Of a stretch of 24,856 bases of DNA, positions 16,634 through 24,418 are shown in pieces. The notes under the pieces are model-generated. The model was not told where the DNA came from. It was given only the letters and a program-made list of their open reading frames with translations, and ran no database searches. Position numbers and translations under genes: made by a program. This DNA comes from Verrucomicrobiaceae bacterium (GTDB lineage: Bacteria > Verrucomicrobiota > Verrucomicrobiia > Verrucomicrobiales > Verrucomicrobiaceae). Position 1 is the first letter of the stretch. Every line of letters begins with the position of its first letter. The stretch spans positions 1-24,856 of the forward strand of contig JACKQF010000017.1 of assembly GCA_024232965.1 (NCBI GenBank), read 5' to 3'.

Positions 16634-18118
16634 CTACTCCTCAGCCTGCTGCTTCTTGCGTTTGCCCTTTGCCTTCACCTCGCTTTTCCAGAGAACGATG
16701 TCGGGGATGTCATTCGCAGACTCAGGCCCAGCGGTGCTGCGACCACGCTCGATGTCGGCTTTGAGTAGATCGAGCAACTGGCTCACGATCTCAGGCTTGG
16801 AGTCGAAAAGATTGTGCGTCTCGCCAATGTCATCCTGCATGTGGTAGAGTTGCCCCTTGGGTGCCTCCGCAGGAGCTTTGGCCTCGGTGGGCGATGACCA
16901 ACCACCAGAGGCACGCGCTAGTGCGAGTTTCCAAGGCCCCTGGCGATAGGCGAAATGACCACTGATGGAGTGGTGAATGACACCATGGCGAGTGGAGACA
17001 ATCTTTTCCCCGCGGAGTGCAGGCAGGAAGCTGACGCTGTCTTCACCGGCACCTGCGGGAACTTCTTTTCCGACGATCTCCGCCACGGTGGCGAAGAAGT
17101 CGACGAGACAGATGAGCTGATCGGAGGTGCTGCCGGGTTTGATCTTCGCGGGCCAGCGCACGATGAACGGGACCCGATGTCCACCATCCCAAATATCCGC
17201 TTTGGATCCTCGCAGGTTCGCACTGACTCGGTGCCCCTGTGCCGCCAGCTTTTCAATGCCTGCCGCCTTGGAGCAACCGTTGTCACTCGTGAAGATGAAA
17301 AGGGTGTTCTCAGTCAACTTGTTGCGCTCCAAAGCCTCAGACACGGCGCTCACGACGGCATCGGTCTGCATCACAAAGTCGCCATAGTCTCCTAGGCCGC
17401 TCTTGCCCTGCCACTCCGGTGCTGGGACGATGGGCGTGTGCGGTGAGCCCAGCGGCAAATAAAGAAAGAACGGCTCGTCCTTGCCGGCACGCGAGTCGAT
17501 GAACTCCACGGCCTTGCGTTGAAGACGCGGCAGCATGTGAATGACTTCGTCATGCTCGATGACGGTATCCCCTTCAATCACTGCCTCCATGTCCCGCGCG
17601 TGATGGAAACCGTGGTAGCGATCGAAGCCTCGCGTTGTCGGACCATCGGGAATCTTGGCCCCGACAGGTGGGGTGTCGAAGTCCTTTTCACTGTAGGCTT
17701 TGCCAGTCGTGGGATCGAGGTATTGAAAGTTCAAATGCCACTTCCCGATCGCAGCAGTGTGATAACCTGCCGCTTGGAAAAAACTCGCCACCGTGGGGCG
17801 ATCGGCGGCGATGAGGCTCGGCGCAAAACCCGTGACCACTCCTGACTGCAACTTCGTCCGCCAACTGTAACGCCCCGTCATCACGCCATAGCGTGTGGGA
17901 CTGCAGACCGATGAACCCGAATGCGCATCGGTAAAGATCATCCCCTCGGAGGCGAGTCGATCTGCGCCCGGCGTCGCGATCTTTCCATGCTCAGGATTTA
18001 AGCAATGCACATCGCCATACCCGAGGTCATCGCAGATGAGGAAAACGATGTTCGGTGGCGCTGCAATACCAAACGATCCAAGAACAAAGAAAGTGATGAG
18101 AGCAAGAGAGAGCTTCAT
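16634..18118 (-). CDS. Secreted type I sulfatase (CSPTR)
   Basis: A 494-aa sulfatase. ATG 18118 is chosen because it puts a clean Sec signal (MKLSLALITFFVLGSFGIAA) at the N-terminus; an in-frame GTG at 18154 would add a charged leader of 12 residues. The metal site starts LICDDLGYGD, and the formylglycine motif is C72-S-P-T-R76 followed by VMTGRYSWRT. KWHLNFQY, SPHTPIVP, TSDNGC and GSKADIWDGGHRVPF blocks follow in the expected order. The 'SGSSVCSPTRYGVMTG' form with RYSWR is characteristic of the arylsulfatase A-like group that often acts on sulfated hexosamines, but I do not assign a substrate. The C-terminus is strongly basic (KAKGKRKKQQ). It is the first gene after the sigma factor gene, with 194 nt between. 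Confidence 0.94.
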   Translation of the reverse strand: MKLSLALITFFVLGSFGIAAPPNIVFLICDDLGYGDVHCLNPEHGKIATPGADRLASEGMIFTDAHSGSSVCSPTRYGVMTGRYSWRTKLQSGVVTGFAPSLIAADRPTVASFFQAAGYHTAAIGKWHLNFQYLDPTTGKAYSEKDFDTPPVGAKIPDGPTTRGFDRYHGFHHARDMEAVIEGDTVIEHDEVIHMLPRLQRKAVEFIDSRAGKDEPFFLYLPLGSPHTPIVPAPEWQGKSGLGDYGDFVMQTDAVVSAVSEALERNKLTENTLFIFTSDNGCSKAAGIEKLAAQGHRVSANLRGSKADIWDGGHRVPFIVRWPAKIKPGSTSDQLICLVDFFATVAEIVGKEVPAGAGEDSVSFLPALRGEKIVSTRHGVIHHSISGHFAYRQGPWKLALARASGGWSSPTEAKAPAEAPKGQLYHMQDDIGETHNLFDSKPEIVSQLLDLLKADIERGRSTAGPESANDIPDIVLWKSEVKAKGKRKKQQAEE

Positions 18119-18312
18119 GGTGATGCGCGTGGTAACGTCGTCAGCAGCGAACACCTCTCACAGGAGATGAAATCGCGAAAGTCCAGCATGAACGACGCGG
18201 GGCCTCAGGGCCTGGAATAGCCGGTGGACAGTCAGAATGCGCCATGCCAGACGGCGATATGGAGATCAAAAATCCGGCCGACGAAGGACGACAGCCCGAA
18301 CGCTCATTGCGA
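18119..18312 (-). other. Intergenic region between the ECF sigma gene and the sulfatase
   Basis: A 194-nt spacer with no convincing gene. It probably contains the promoter for the 18118 sulfatase, but no clear -35/-10 pair is visible, and the TGTAAC-N16-GTAACTGC element of the other two sulfatase promoters is absent in the minus-strand orientation. No terminator-like hairpin with a T-run follows the sigma gene. Confidence 0.4.
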
Positions 18313-19056
18313 CTAGCTCAAAACCTGGATGAGGTAGCGAAGTTCCTCTCCGATGTCACTATCTGATGGCACGGTTTGCGCGATCTCGACTTCGACGGCG
18401 GCGCGGAAATCTTTGCGCAGGCGATGGATCATCACCTTCACCGCACCGGTGGACATGCCGAGCTTTGCGGCTGCGTCTGCCTGAGATAGGAGATCGGTGT
18501 CGCCAACGAGCCATGGCTTGATAATGTCAAACTGGGCGCCTTTTCCGGCTCGGGCGAAATCCGTCTGCACGGTCTTGAGACTGAGGTCCATCACGGCGAG
18601 CGCCCACTCGCGGTCAAAGCGGTGATCGGAAGGCGCGCCAGTCGGATCGGCGATTTGCAGGCAGGGTTGAGTGTCCGTGGCCTCGCGGTCGATGGATTCG
18701 AAGTCCGCGCCGCCCCCGCGCTTCTCGCGGCATTCGTTGCGCCGACGCTCTGCGAGGAAATGCTTCAGCGCACCGAGCAGGTAGGAGCGGAAGCGCCCTC
18801 TCGTCGGGTCCGCACAGCCAATTCCTCCGCGGGTGAGCACACGCTCAAAGAAAGCTTGTGCGAGCTCCCGGCTGTCGTCTTCATTGCGTCCCTCGCTGCG
18901 GAGAAACCGGAACACCGGCGTCCAATACGCCGCACACAGCTCGCTAAGCGCTGCGCGTGACTCAGGCTCTTCCGTTCCCGACCGCAGCACCAGCGTCCAG
19001 CGTGTGGTGTGGAAGGAGCCGGTGGATGCAGGGATGTCGTCCGGACGATGGCTCAT
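18313..19056 (-). CDS. ECF-type RNA polymerase sigma factor
   Basis: A 247-aa sigma-70 family protein. ATG 19056 is chosen because it gives the conserved start of this PVC group (MSHRPDDIPASTGSFHTTRW); the open frame continues upstream into the end of the kinase gene and is not credible there. Region 2 spans about 33-110, with CAAYWTPVFRFLRSEGRNED, ELAQAFFERVL and GRFRSYLLGALKHFLAERRR. Region 4 spans about 150-225 (LSQADAAAKLGMSTGAVKVM, IHRLRKDFRAAV helix-turn-helix). The tail IAQTVPSDSDIGEELRYL is typical of kinase-associated ECF groups. It lies 65 nt after the kinase stop and is probably cotranscribed with it, which suggests control by phosphorylation rather than by a membrane anti-sigma factor; no anti-sigma gene is adjacent. 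Target promoters are unknown. Confidence 0.93.
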   Translation of the reverse strand: MSHRPDDIPASTGSFHTTRWTLVLRSGTEEPESRAALSELCAAYWTPVFRFLRSEGRNEDDSRELAQAFFERVLTRGGIGCADPTRGRFRSYLLGALKHFLAERRRNECREKRGGGADFESIDREATDTQPCLQIADPTGAPSDHRFDREWALAVMDLSLKTVQTDFARAGKGAQFDIIKPWLVGDTDLLSQADAAAKLGMSTGAVKVMIHRLRKDFRAAVEVEIAQTVPSDSDIGEELRYLIQVLS

Positions 19057-19121
19057 GGAAAGATCGTTGTGACTGTAGGATGGATCGGCAGGTCGCGCGG
19101 AGGCTTGTGGGTCGACTGGCG

Positions 19122-20579
19122 TTACTGATGAGAAGTAGACCCTTCTGCCCATCTGGCGACTCGACGAATGAGAAACATGGAGGCTGTAAGACCCGCCACG
19201 ATCACAATCACCGCAAACAATCCATCGTTGGTAGAACCTGCAAGGTTGAACAACACGAAAACCAGCGAGGCGATCAGCCCAAATAATAAAACCACAGGCC
19301 AAGCTAAGGTGCCAAACATGGCGCGAAGAAAGCCGACTCGGTCTCCGTTCGATGAGCGGAGGTTTCCGAGTGCTTTGATGCCAAAGCCGAACCCAAAAGC
19401 AGCTGGCAAGAACGTGAGAATCGAACTCACGCATATGATCAACGGGATGGCCCCTTCAACCAAAGCAACCTTGCGTTGCATCTCAAAGACCATGATGAGA
19501 TAAGCCAAGGAAGCCATGGCCAGCATCAGGCTGACCCCTGTGCAGATCGCCGAGGACGTGGCCACGCGGGCCGGTTTTTGCGTACCCCCTAGTTGCGTCA
19601 CTCTTACATCGGAGCGCGGTCCAGATGCCGGGGATTTCGTATCCTTTGCAGCCTCCACTTCCGTCTCCACCTCGCCGACCGTTTTGAATCGCAGCTCGCG
19701 CTCTCGTTCAAGGGTGCGCATCACGATCTCATCAATGCGAGTGTCCACGGCGGACTTCTTGGACGGTGGTGCGAAGCGCCCGATCGGCAGTTCACCGGTC
19801 AGCAATTCGTAGAGAACCACGCCAAGCGAATAGATGTCCGCGCGCTGATCGACATCGCCGGGCGACTCAAACTGCTCGGGCGCCATGTAGTGCGGGCTGC
19901 CGAGCACGAAGCCGCGTTGCGTGAGCGTCAACATTTCGGCGTCGTTTTCACCCACGAGTTTCGCTATGCCGAAGTCCGCGATCTTCACCTGCCCGCGCGA
20001 ATCGATGAGGATGTTCTCCGGCTTGATGTCGCGATGCAGGATTCCTTTTTCATGCGCGAACTTCAGCGCTGCGCAGACGTCCTGCACGAGAGTGAGTGCT
20101 TCTGGCGGAGTGAAACGGCCCATCTTCATGGCCTGACGAAGATTCACACCATCCACGAACTCCATCATCAGATAGGCAAACGGCCCCGCCATGCCACTGT
20201 CGAAAACCGTGATAATGTTCGGATGGTTAAGCCGCGCGAGCACCCGCGCCTCGCGGTCGAACCGCTCAGCAAACGCAGGATCGCCCGCCAGTTCACCCGA
20301 CAGGATCTTGAGCGACACGAAGCGGTCCAGCTTCGGCTGGCGTGCCTTGTAAACCGCGCCCATGCCGCCCGCGCCTAGAAGTTCCAGCACCTCCAGTTCC
20401 GGGAAATGCGCGCCGACTTCCGCCACCGTGGGCGTTTTCGCGCCTTTCGACGATGGAACGGTCGATTGAATTTCGGTGGCCGCCCCGAGCAGCACGCACT
20501 TGGGGCACAGACCTTGAGGCGCGCCTTCGGGAATCGGAGCGCCGCACTTTGGACAAGATGATGGAATGGGATTTGTCAT
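19122..20579 (-). CDS. Zinc-ribbon Ser/Thr protein kinase with four C-terminal membrane segments
   Basis: A 485-aa kinase. ATG 20579 is favoured over the GTG at 20588 because a rare good Shine-Dalgarno (AGGAAG) sits 8 nt before it. An N-terminal zinc ribbon (CPKC at 9-12 and 25-28) is followed by a Hanks-type kinase domain at about 61-310: glycine loop GAGGMGAV 69-76, Lys91, LHRDIKPENI with Asp184, DFG 202-204 and APE 233-235, all intact. After a linker, about four hydrophobic segments at ~343-365, 377-400, 423-447 and 453-471 anchor the C-terminus in the membrane, leaving the kinase cytoplasmic. There is no extracellular sensor of any size. The adjacent ECF sigma factor is its likely partner and possibly its phosphorylation target. 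Confidence 0.95.
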   Translation of the reverse strand: MTNPIPSSCPKCGAPIPEGAPQGLCPKCVLLGAATEIQSTVPSSKGAKTPTVAEVGAHFPELEVLELLGAGGMGAVYKARQPKLDRFVSLKILSGELAGDPAFAERFDREARVLARLNHPNIITVFDSGMAGPFAYLMMEFVDGVNLRQAMKMGRFTPPEALTLVQDVCAALKFAHEKGILHRDIKPENILIDSRGQVKIADFGIAKLVGENDAEMLTLTQRGFVLGSPHYMAPEQFESPGDVDQRADIYSLGVVLYELLTGELPIGRFAPPSKKSAVDTRIDEIVMRTLERERELRFKTVGEVETEVEAAKDTKSPASGPRSDVRVTQLGGTQKPARVATSSAICTGVSLMLAMASLAYLIMVFEMQRKVALVEGAIPLIICVSSILTFLPAAFGFGFGIKALGNLRSSNGDRVGFLRAMFGTLAWPVVLLFGLIASLVFVLFNLAGSTNDGLFAVIVIVAGLTASMFLIRRVARWAEGSTSHQ

Positions 20580-20587
20580 GGCACTCA

Positions 20588-20593
20588 CTTCCT
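20588..20593 (-). promoter_or_regulatory. Shine-Dalgarno sequence that decides the kinase start
   Basis: AGGAAG on the minus strand, 8 nt before ATG 20579. It overlaps the competing GTG codon (20586-20588), which therefore cannot use it. Most genes in this window have no comparable site, so this one stands out. Confidence 0.6.
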
Positions 20594-20612
20594 GAGCCGC
20601 GCGGGAATGGAG

Positions 20613-20618
20613 GTTACA
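20613..20618 (-). promoter_or_regulatory. TGTAAC box upstream of the kinase-sigma pair
   Basis: TTGTAAC on the minus strand, in the 80-nt spacer between the hydrolase stop and the kinase start. It matches the first half of the spaced element at the two sulfatase promoters, but no GTAACTGC follows at 16 nt, so it is at best a partial match. It could mark a shared -35-like sequence or be chance. Confidence 0.3.
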
Positions 20619-20659
20619 ACTTTCTCGATTTTAATCCAAGTGCAGCCTCCAACTGTCCT

Positions 20660-22495
20660 CTACTCCCACGCTACACGCAAAAACTCCGGTGCCGGGCCTT
20701 GCCAATTCGCTTCCTGGAGTCGTTGGCCCGGCTGCTTGTCTTCAAACTGGGCGCAGAAACCGAGTTGATCGATCTGCCTCCAGTTCGCCAGCGCCACGCC
20801 ATCACTGGTTTTGAAATCGGCGGGTGAAAGAGTGATCGTTTGCAGCGCGGCAGCACCGGAAACCTCACGACGGCAGCTGTAGGTTGCCCTTTTGCCGCGG
20901 TAACTCCGCCATTCGTTCTCCTGTAGGACGATGGTGATTGTGTTCGTCTCTGGCATCTTGAGAGTAACAGCCAACTGCGCACCGTCGGGTCCGTGCCACT
21001 TGGGATCGGTGACTTTGCGGGTCCAGTTCTGCCAGAATTGTTTATTGTCGGGGTTGAGTCGATACCAGTCATGCCAACCGCGAGCGAAGTCTTCGATGAG
21101 CAGCGACTTGGTGTCGGTGACCTTGACACCTGCGGCTGCAAGCTCGGCAATCCCGGCGCTGTGGAGCAATGAGCTGAGACAGACTTCGGTGATGGGCGCA
21201 AGGTGAGGCAATGATTCAGCCTTCGGCAGCGTGTGGTAAACGTTGGCGAAAGCGTAGAGCGGTTGTTCGAGGCTCAGCACCGGCAATTTTGCCTCCCAGG
21301 TGTTGCCTTTCTTCACCGCCACCGCATCGCGCCAGAAGCGTGCGCGAGGGTCGGGATCGACGCTGTAGTAAATGTCCACGCGAGCGATGGGCAGCGACTG
21401 AGAGTCCGGCGTGACACGCATCATGGGAATACCATCCGACGTTTTGAGTTCCCACTCCGACTTCGGCGTCTCCGGCAAGGCGGGACCAGCTTTGAGGTAG
21501 TGATCCAGCCACAGCGGACGGGTCACGGCGACCTCGGGGATAAAGCGATGATTCAGATGGGGCGAGAAGGCATAGCGCAGCGGTTGGCCCCAGATCAGCG
21601 CGTTGGTGCGATACACATCATCCATCCAGCCATGGAAATCGTTCGTGCCGCTGAGATGCAACACCGGGCAATGAATGCGCGGCGCGTAGTTCTCAAAACC
21701 CAGCGTGCGGGCAAACAACGCCGTGTCGCCCTTGATGTTCTCTTGCTGCGCTTTGCCGCCCATCATCTCATGCGGTTCGGTGCGGTAGCCCTGCCCGCCC
21801 ACACTCGGCGCAGCGATTTTCACGCGATCATCGCTGCCTGCGACATACATCGTCAGGTTGCCGCCCATCGAGTGACCAAAGATGCCGATGCGCTCTGCAT
21901 CCACTTCCGGTTGCTGCTCTAGAAACGTAATGCCGCGCCGACAGCCCAGCGTCAGCAGATACCAGTTGTTGTTCTTCGGCGACTCATGATCGACGAGAAA
22001 CTTGTCGCCCGGCAACAGATTGAAATACCCCGGCACGTTCTGCTGCGTCGGATCCACTGTGCCCCAGTCCGTGTTCGGGTCACCCGGCTTCGCGTTCTCC
22101 ATCTCCCGCTCGCCCCAGTTCACCGAAAGCGCCGCATAACCGCGATCTACATATGTTTTCACCTCCTCCATGAATGCCCGCTGCCCGCCACCATGCATGT
22201 GCATCACCGCTGGCAGTTTGCCCTTTGCTCCTTCGGGAAAACCGTAAAAGGCGGCCATGCGCGCTGGCTTGCCTTTGAAGGTGCCAATCAAATACCGCAC
22301 GTAGCGATACACCCCACCGTCCTCCTTCCACTCACGCACCACCTCGACTTCGAGCGGGTCTTGGCGCGGATCAAAGTCGGCCCAAAGTTCGGCGACCGTT
22401 TGGGGCGGCTGAGCGCGGATCGAAGTCAGAACGAATACGAGAATGGTGGTGTATAAGGCAGTCTTCATGATGGGTGTCGTCACTCGGGAGTTCAT
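20660..22495 (-). CDS. Secreted acetylxylan-esterase/dienelactone-hydrolase-like protein with C-terminal beta-sandwich
   Basis: A 611-aa protein from ATG 22495, which overlaps the preceding sulfatase stop as ATGA. An in-frame ATG at 22468 (MKTALYTTILVFVLTSIRA) would give a tidier signal peptide and is a serious alternative. The alpha/beta hydrolase part (to about 340) has an HGGGQ turn at 101-105, nucleophile Ser209 in GHSMGG, probable acid Asp286 in SGTNDFHGW and a His in SPHLNHRF near 313-316. This resembles large acetylxylan or glucuronoyl-type esterases. The C-terminal ~200 residues are beta-rich and look like a carbohydrate-binding-like module (TITLSPADFKTSDG, ANWRQIDQLGF). The coupling to a sulfatase suggests the two remove ester and sulfate groups from one substrate. 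Confidence 0.86.
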   Translation of the reverse strand: MNSRVTTPIMKTALYTTILVFVLTSIRAQPPQTVAELWADFDPRQDPLEVEVVREWKEDGGVYRYVRYLIGTFKGKPARMAAFYGFPEGAKGKLPAVMHMHGGGQRAFMEEVKTYVDRGYAALSVNWGEREMENAKPGDPNTDWGTVDPTQQNVPGYFNLLPGDKFLVDHESPKNNNWYLLTLGCRRGITFLEQQPEVDAERIGIFGHSMGGNLTMYVAGSDDRVKIAAPSVGGQGYRTEPHEMMGGKAQQENIKGDTALFARTLGFENYAPRIHCPVLHLSGTNDFHGWMDDVYRTNALIWGQPLRYAFSPHLNHRFIPEVAVTRPLWLDHYLKAGPALPETPKSEWELKTSDGIPMMRVTPDSQSLPIARVDIYYSVDPDPRARFWRDAVAVKKGNTWEAKLPVLSLEQPLYAFANVYHTLPKAESLPHLAPITEVCLSSLLHSAGIAELAAAGVKVTDTKSLLIEDFARGWHDWYRLNPDNKQFWQNWTRKVTDPKWHGPDGAQLAVTLKMPETNTITIVLQENEWRSYRGKRATYSCRREVSGAAALQTITLSPADFKTSDGVALANWRQIDQLGFCAQFEDKQPGQRLQEANWQGPAPEFLRVAWE

Positions 22496-23877
22496 TTTTG
22501 CCGCTCGACTGAGAAAACATCACCGCCGGGTTTCGCGGGCAGCGTGGCTTTCCAGGCTGCGAGCTTGGAGATGAGCTCCTTCACGACCTCGGGCTTCTCA
22601 GCCGCGAGATCCTTGGTCTCAAGCGCATCGGGGGCGATGTCGTAGAGCTCCAGGCGTTTGCCATCGTCTGTCATCAGCAGTTTCCATTGCTGATCCACCA
22701 CCGCATAGTTCGCCCAGTGGAACTCCGAGTCCTTTCCTCCGCCCATCTTCCAATACAAGGGCTTGCTCCTCGTCGATGTCTCCGCGCCATTGAGCACCGC
22801 CACTTGGCTGATGCCGTCCGGTTGGTAGCCTTCCGGCATCTTCGCACCGGCGAGCTCACAAAAGGTCGGCAACAGATCGACGGCTGAAATCAGCGAGGTG
22901 TTGTCGATCTTACCTGCCGCGATCTTCCCAGGCCAGCGGGCGATGAAGGGCACGTTGATGCCGCCTTCGAATAGCGCGGCTTTGTAGCCCTTGCGACCGG
23001 CGGTGATGCCTTTGGACGCCGCAATACCCCAACCCGCGCCGGTGGCGGTGTCGTAACTCAAATCCAGTTCCTCCTTCCCCTTCGCCCGCGCCGGGCCGTT
23101 GTCGGAGCTGAAAATGACCAGCGTGTTTTCGGTGAGTTGCAGACGATCCAAGGCAGCCAGCACTTCTCCAATGCGATCATCGGCATGAGACAGCACCGAG
23201 GCGTAGATTTGATCCTCGCGGCTTTTCATGTCGCGGAAACGCCACTCGTATTTCGGCACCGTGTGGAAGGGCGTGTGCGGCTCGTGCATCCACAGATTGA
23301 TGAAGAAGGGCTTGTTCGCCGCAGCGCTCTTCTCGATGAACGCAACGGCATGATCCGCATCCTCATGCACCGGCATCTGCTCGCCCGCGCAGTTGAAGGC
23401 GCCATATTCGTCGTAGCCATAGACCTTAGGCAGCGGCGAATCGGGAATCATGTCGTTCGACAGATGCCACTTGCCAAAGTGGGCCGTCGCATAGCCTGCA
23501 GACTGCAGCATCTTCGGCAACGTTGGTGTCTTGGGATCCAGCCAATCCGGCATGTTGCGCTGGGCGTTGTTCTTCGCCCACGCGAAGTGGCCGTCAATGT
23601 TGTAGCGCGCTGGGAAATGTCCTGTCATCACCGCCGTGCGGCTCGGCGAACACACTCCACTCGCGACCGTGAAGCGATAAAAGTCCGTTCCCTCTTTCGC
23701 GAGGCGATCAATGTTCGGCGTCTTCACATACGGATGCCCGTGGCAGCCCAGATCACCCCAGCCCCAGTCATCGGCGAAGATGAAGACGATGTTGGGTTTG
23801 GCTGCATCGTCTGCGGCAGAAGATTCATGCATGAACGCCGTGACGCAGAGGAGGATGAGCAGGAAGATTCGTTTCAT
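22492..23877 (-). CDS. Secreted type I sulfatase (CSPSR), compact form
   Basis: A 461-aa sulfatase with a Sec signal (MKRIFLLILLCVTAFMHE, cleavage near SSA-A). Metal Asp pair in FIFADDWGWGD; formylglycine motif C76-S-P-S-R80 followed by AVMTGHFPAR; further conserved blocks FGKWHLSND, MHEPHTPFHTVP, FSSDNGPARAKGK and ALFEGGINVPFIARWPG. It ends soon after the core with no added domain, the shortest of the four sulfatases here. The downstream esterase-like gene overlaps its stop codon by ATGA, so the two proteins are translationally coupled. It is led by the TGTAAC-N16-GTAACTGC element at 23904-23933. The substrate is not assigned; the FGKWHLS form is common to many arylsulfatase-like enzymes. 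Confidence 0.95.
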   Translation of the reverse strand: MKRIFLLILLCVTAFMHESSAADDAAKPNIVFIFADDWGWGDLGCHGHPYVKTPNIDRLAKEGTDFYRFTVASGVCSPSRTAVMTGHFPARYNIDGHFAWAKNNAQRNMPDWLDPKTPTLPKMLQSAGYATAHFGKWHLSNDMIPDSPLPKVYGYDEYGAFNCAGEQMPVHEDADHAVAFIEKSAAANKPFFINLWMHEPHTPFHTVPKYEWRFRDMKSREDQIYASVLSHADDRIGEVLAALDRLQLTENTLVIFSSDNGPARAKGKEELDLSYDTATGAGWGIAASKGITAGRKGYKAALFEGGINVPFIARWPGKIAAGKIDNTSLISAVDLLPTFCELAGAKMPEGYQPDGISQVAVLNGAETSTRSKPLYWKMGGGKDSEFHWANYAVVDQQWKLLMTDDGKRLELYDIAPDALETKDLAAEKPEVVKELISKLAAWKATLPAKPGGDVFSVERQK

Positions 23878-24186
23878 TGAGGGAGAGTAGGAATGACTGT
23901 CAGGCAGTTACCAGACGATGGGGGTGCGTTACAACTATCTTGGGGCGGAAATAGCCGATCGAACATAGGTTTTTTTAGCACTGCTTTTCGTCATCCACTA
24001 TGATCACGCCAACGTCAATGAGGTAGACGATTCGCGTCTGGCTGCAGAAGCGGATGATACAGGTAACTCGATCGGAGCGAAGAGATGGTTCAAGTCAATT
24101 ACGCGAGCGGACCTTTCTCGCCACTTTTCCATCGGCGAAATCGAGGGAGAGGCTTTCGGTGTTCGGCCCGAAGGAGCGTTCGGGAT
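23878..24186. other. Intergenic promoter region of the compact sulfatase operon
   Basis: About 310 nt without a convincing gene. It holds the two-box element near the sulfatase start and, at its far end, the hairpin at 24181-24201. A plus-strand T7 run at 23970-23976 is seen as A7 on the minus strand and has no stem before it. The plus-strand frame crossing 24054-24422 is Arg/Ser-rich and does not look like a protein. Confidence 0.45.
23904..23933 (-). promoter_or_regulatory. Spaced TGTAAC-N16-GTAACTGC element upstream of the compact sulfatase
   Basis: On the minus strand, TGTAAC (23928-23933), 16 nt, GTAACTGC (23904-23911), with the second box 26 nt before ATG 23877. Sequence and spacing of both boxes match those at 5251-5280, while the 16-nt spacers differ, as expected for a conserved two-box site rather than a recent duplication. 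Confidence 0.45.
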
Positions 24187-24201
24187 TCATGAGAAATCCC
24201 G
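24181..24201. repeat. Perfect 7-bp hairpin spanning the stop of the 70-aa ORF
   Basis: CGGGATT (24181-24187) and AATCCCG (24195-24201) are perfect inverted arms around a 7-nt loop. The TGA of the 70-aa frame lies at 24187-24189, inside the hairpin. No T-run follows on either strand, so it is a weak candidate for a rho-independent terminator; it could stabilise the mRNA end. Confidence 0.4.
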
Positions 24202-24399
24202 GCTCTTTCGGGGTGTCCCTCCTGATTTTTGGGCGCTGTCGCCCCCTCCTCCTGGTAGTGCTTTTTCGAGCGATGCGACCACTTCATCGCTCGTCATGCA
24301 GGTCTGAGGCTCGCCGAAGAACGGCTTGTAGGCGCGGTAACGGGCGTCGATCCACGCAGTCTTATACACCGAGAGGAGGAGATAACCGGGAACCAACAA
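24187..24399 (-). CDS. Unrecognised small membrane protein, 70 aa, TTG start
   Basis: I do not recognise this protein. It would start at TTG 24399, with AGGTGGAG 7 nt upstream, one of the few good Shine-Dalgarno sites in the window. The first ~15 residues are hydrophobic (LVPGYLLLSVY) and lead into an Arg/Tyr/Lys stretch (DARYRAYKPFFGEPQ), consistent with a single N-terminal membrane anchor. A helical segment (SDEVVASLEKALPGG) and a polar tail follow. It begins 19 nt after the stop of the 115-aa frame and may be its operon partner, or the shifted continuation of the same broken gene. The rare start codon and unknown family keep confidence low. Confidence 0.35.
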   Translation of the reverse strand: MLVPGYLLLSVYKTAWIDARYRAYKPFFGEPQTCMTSDEVVASLEKALPGGGGDSAQKSGGTPRKSRDFS

Positions 24400-24418
24400 G
24401 CCCCCACTCCACCTTTAC

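Noticed and set aside
18244..18366. Plus-strand 40-codon frame downstream of the sigma gene
   Set aside because: It runs antisense into the sigma gene 3' end, has no ribosome site, and the part outside the gene shows no coding character.
19057..19434. N-terminal extension of the sigma factor frame into the end of the kinase gene
   Set aside because: The extension overlaps the kinase membrane segments, and the conserved start of this sigma group lies at 19056.
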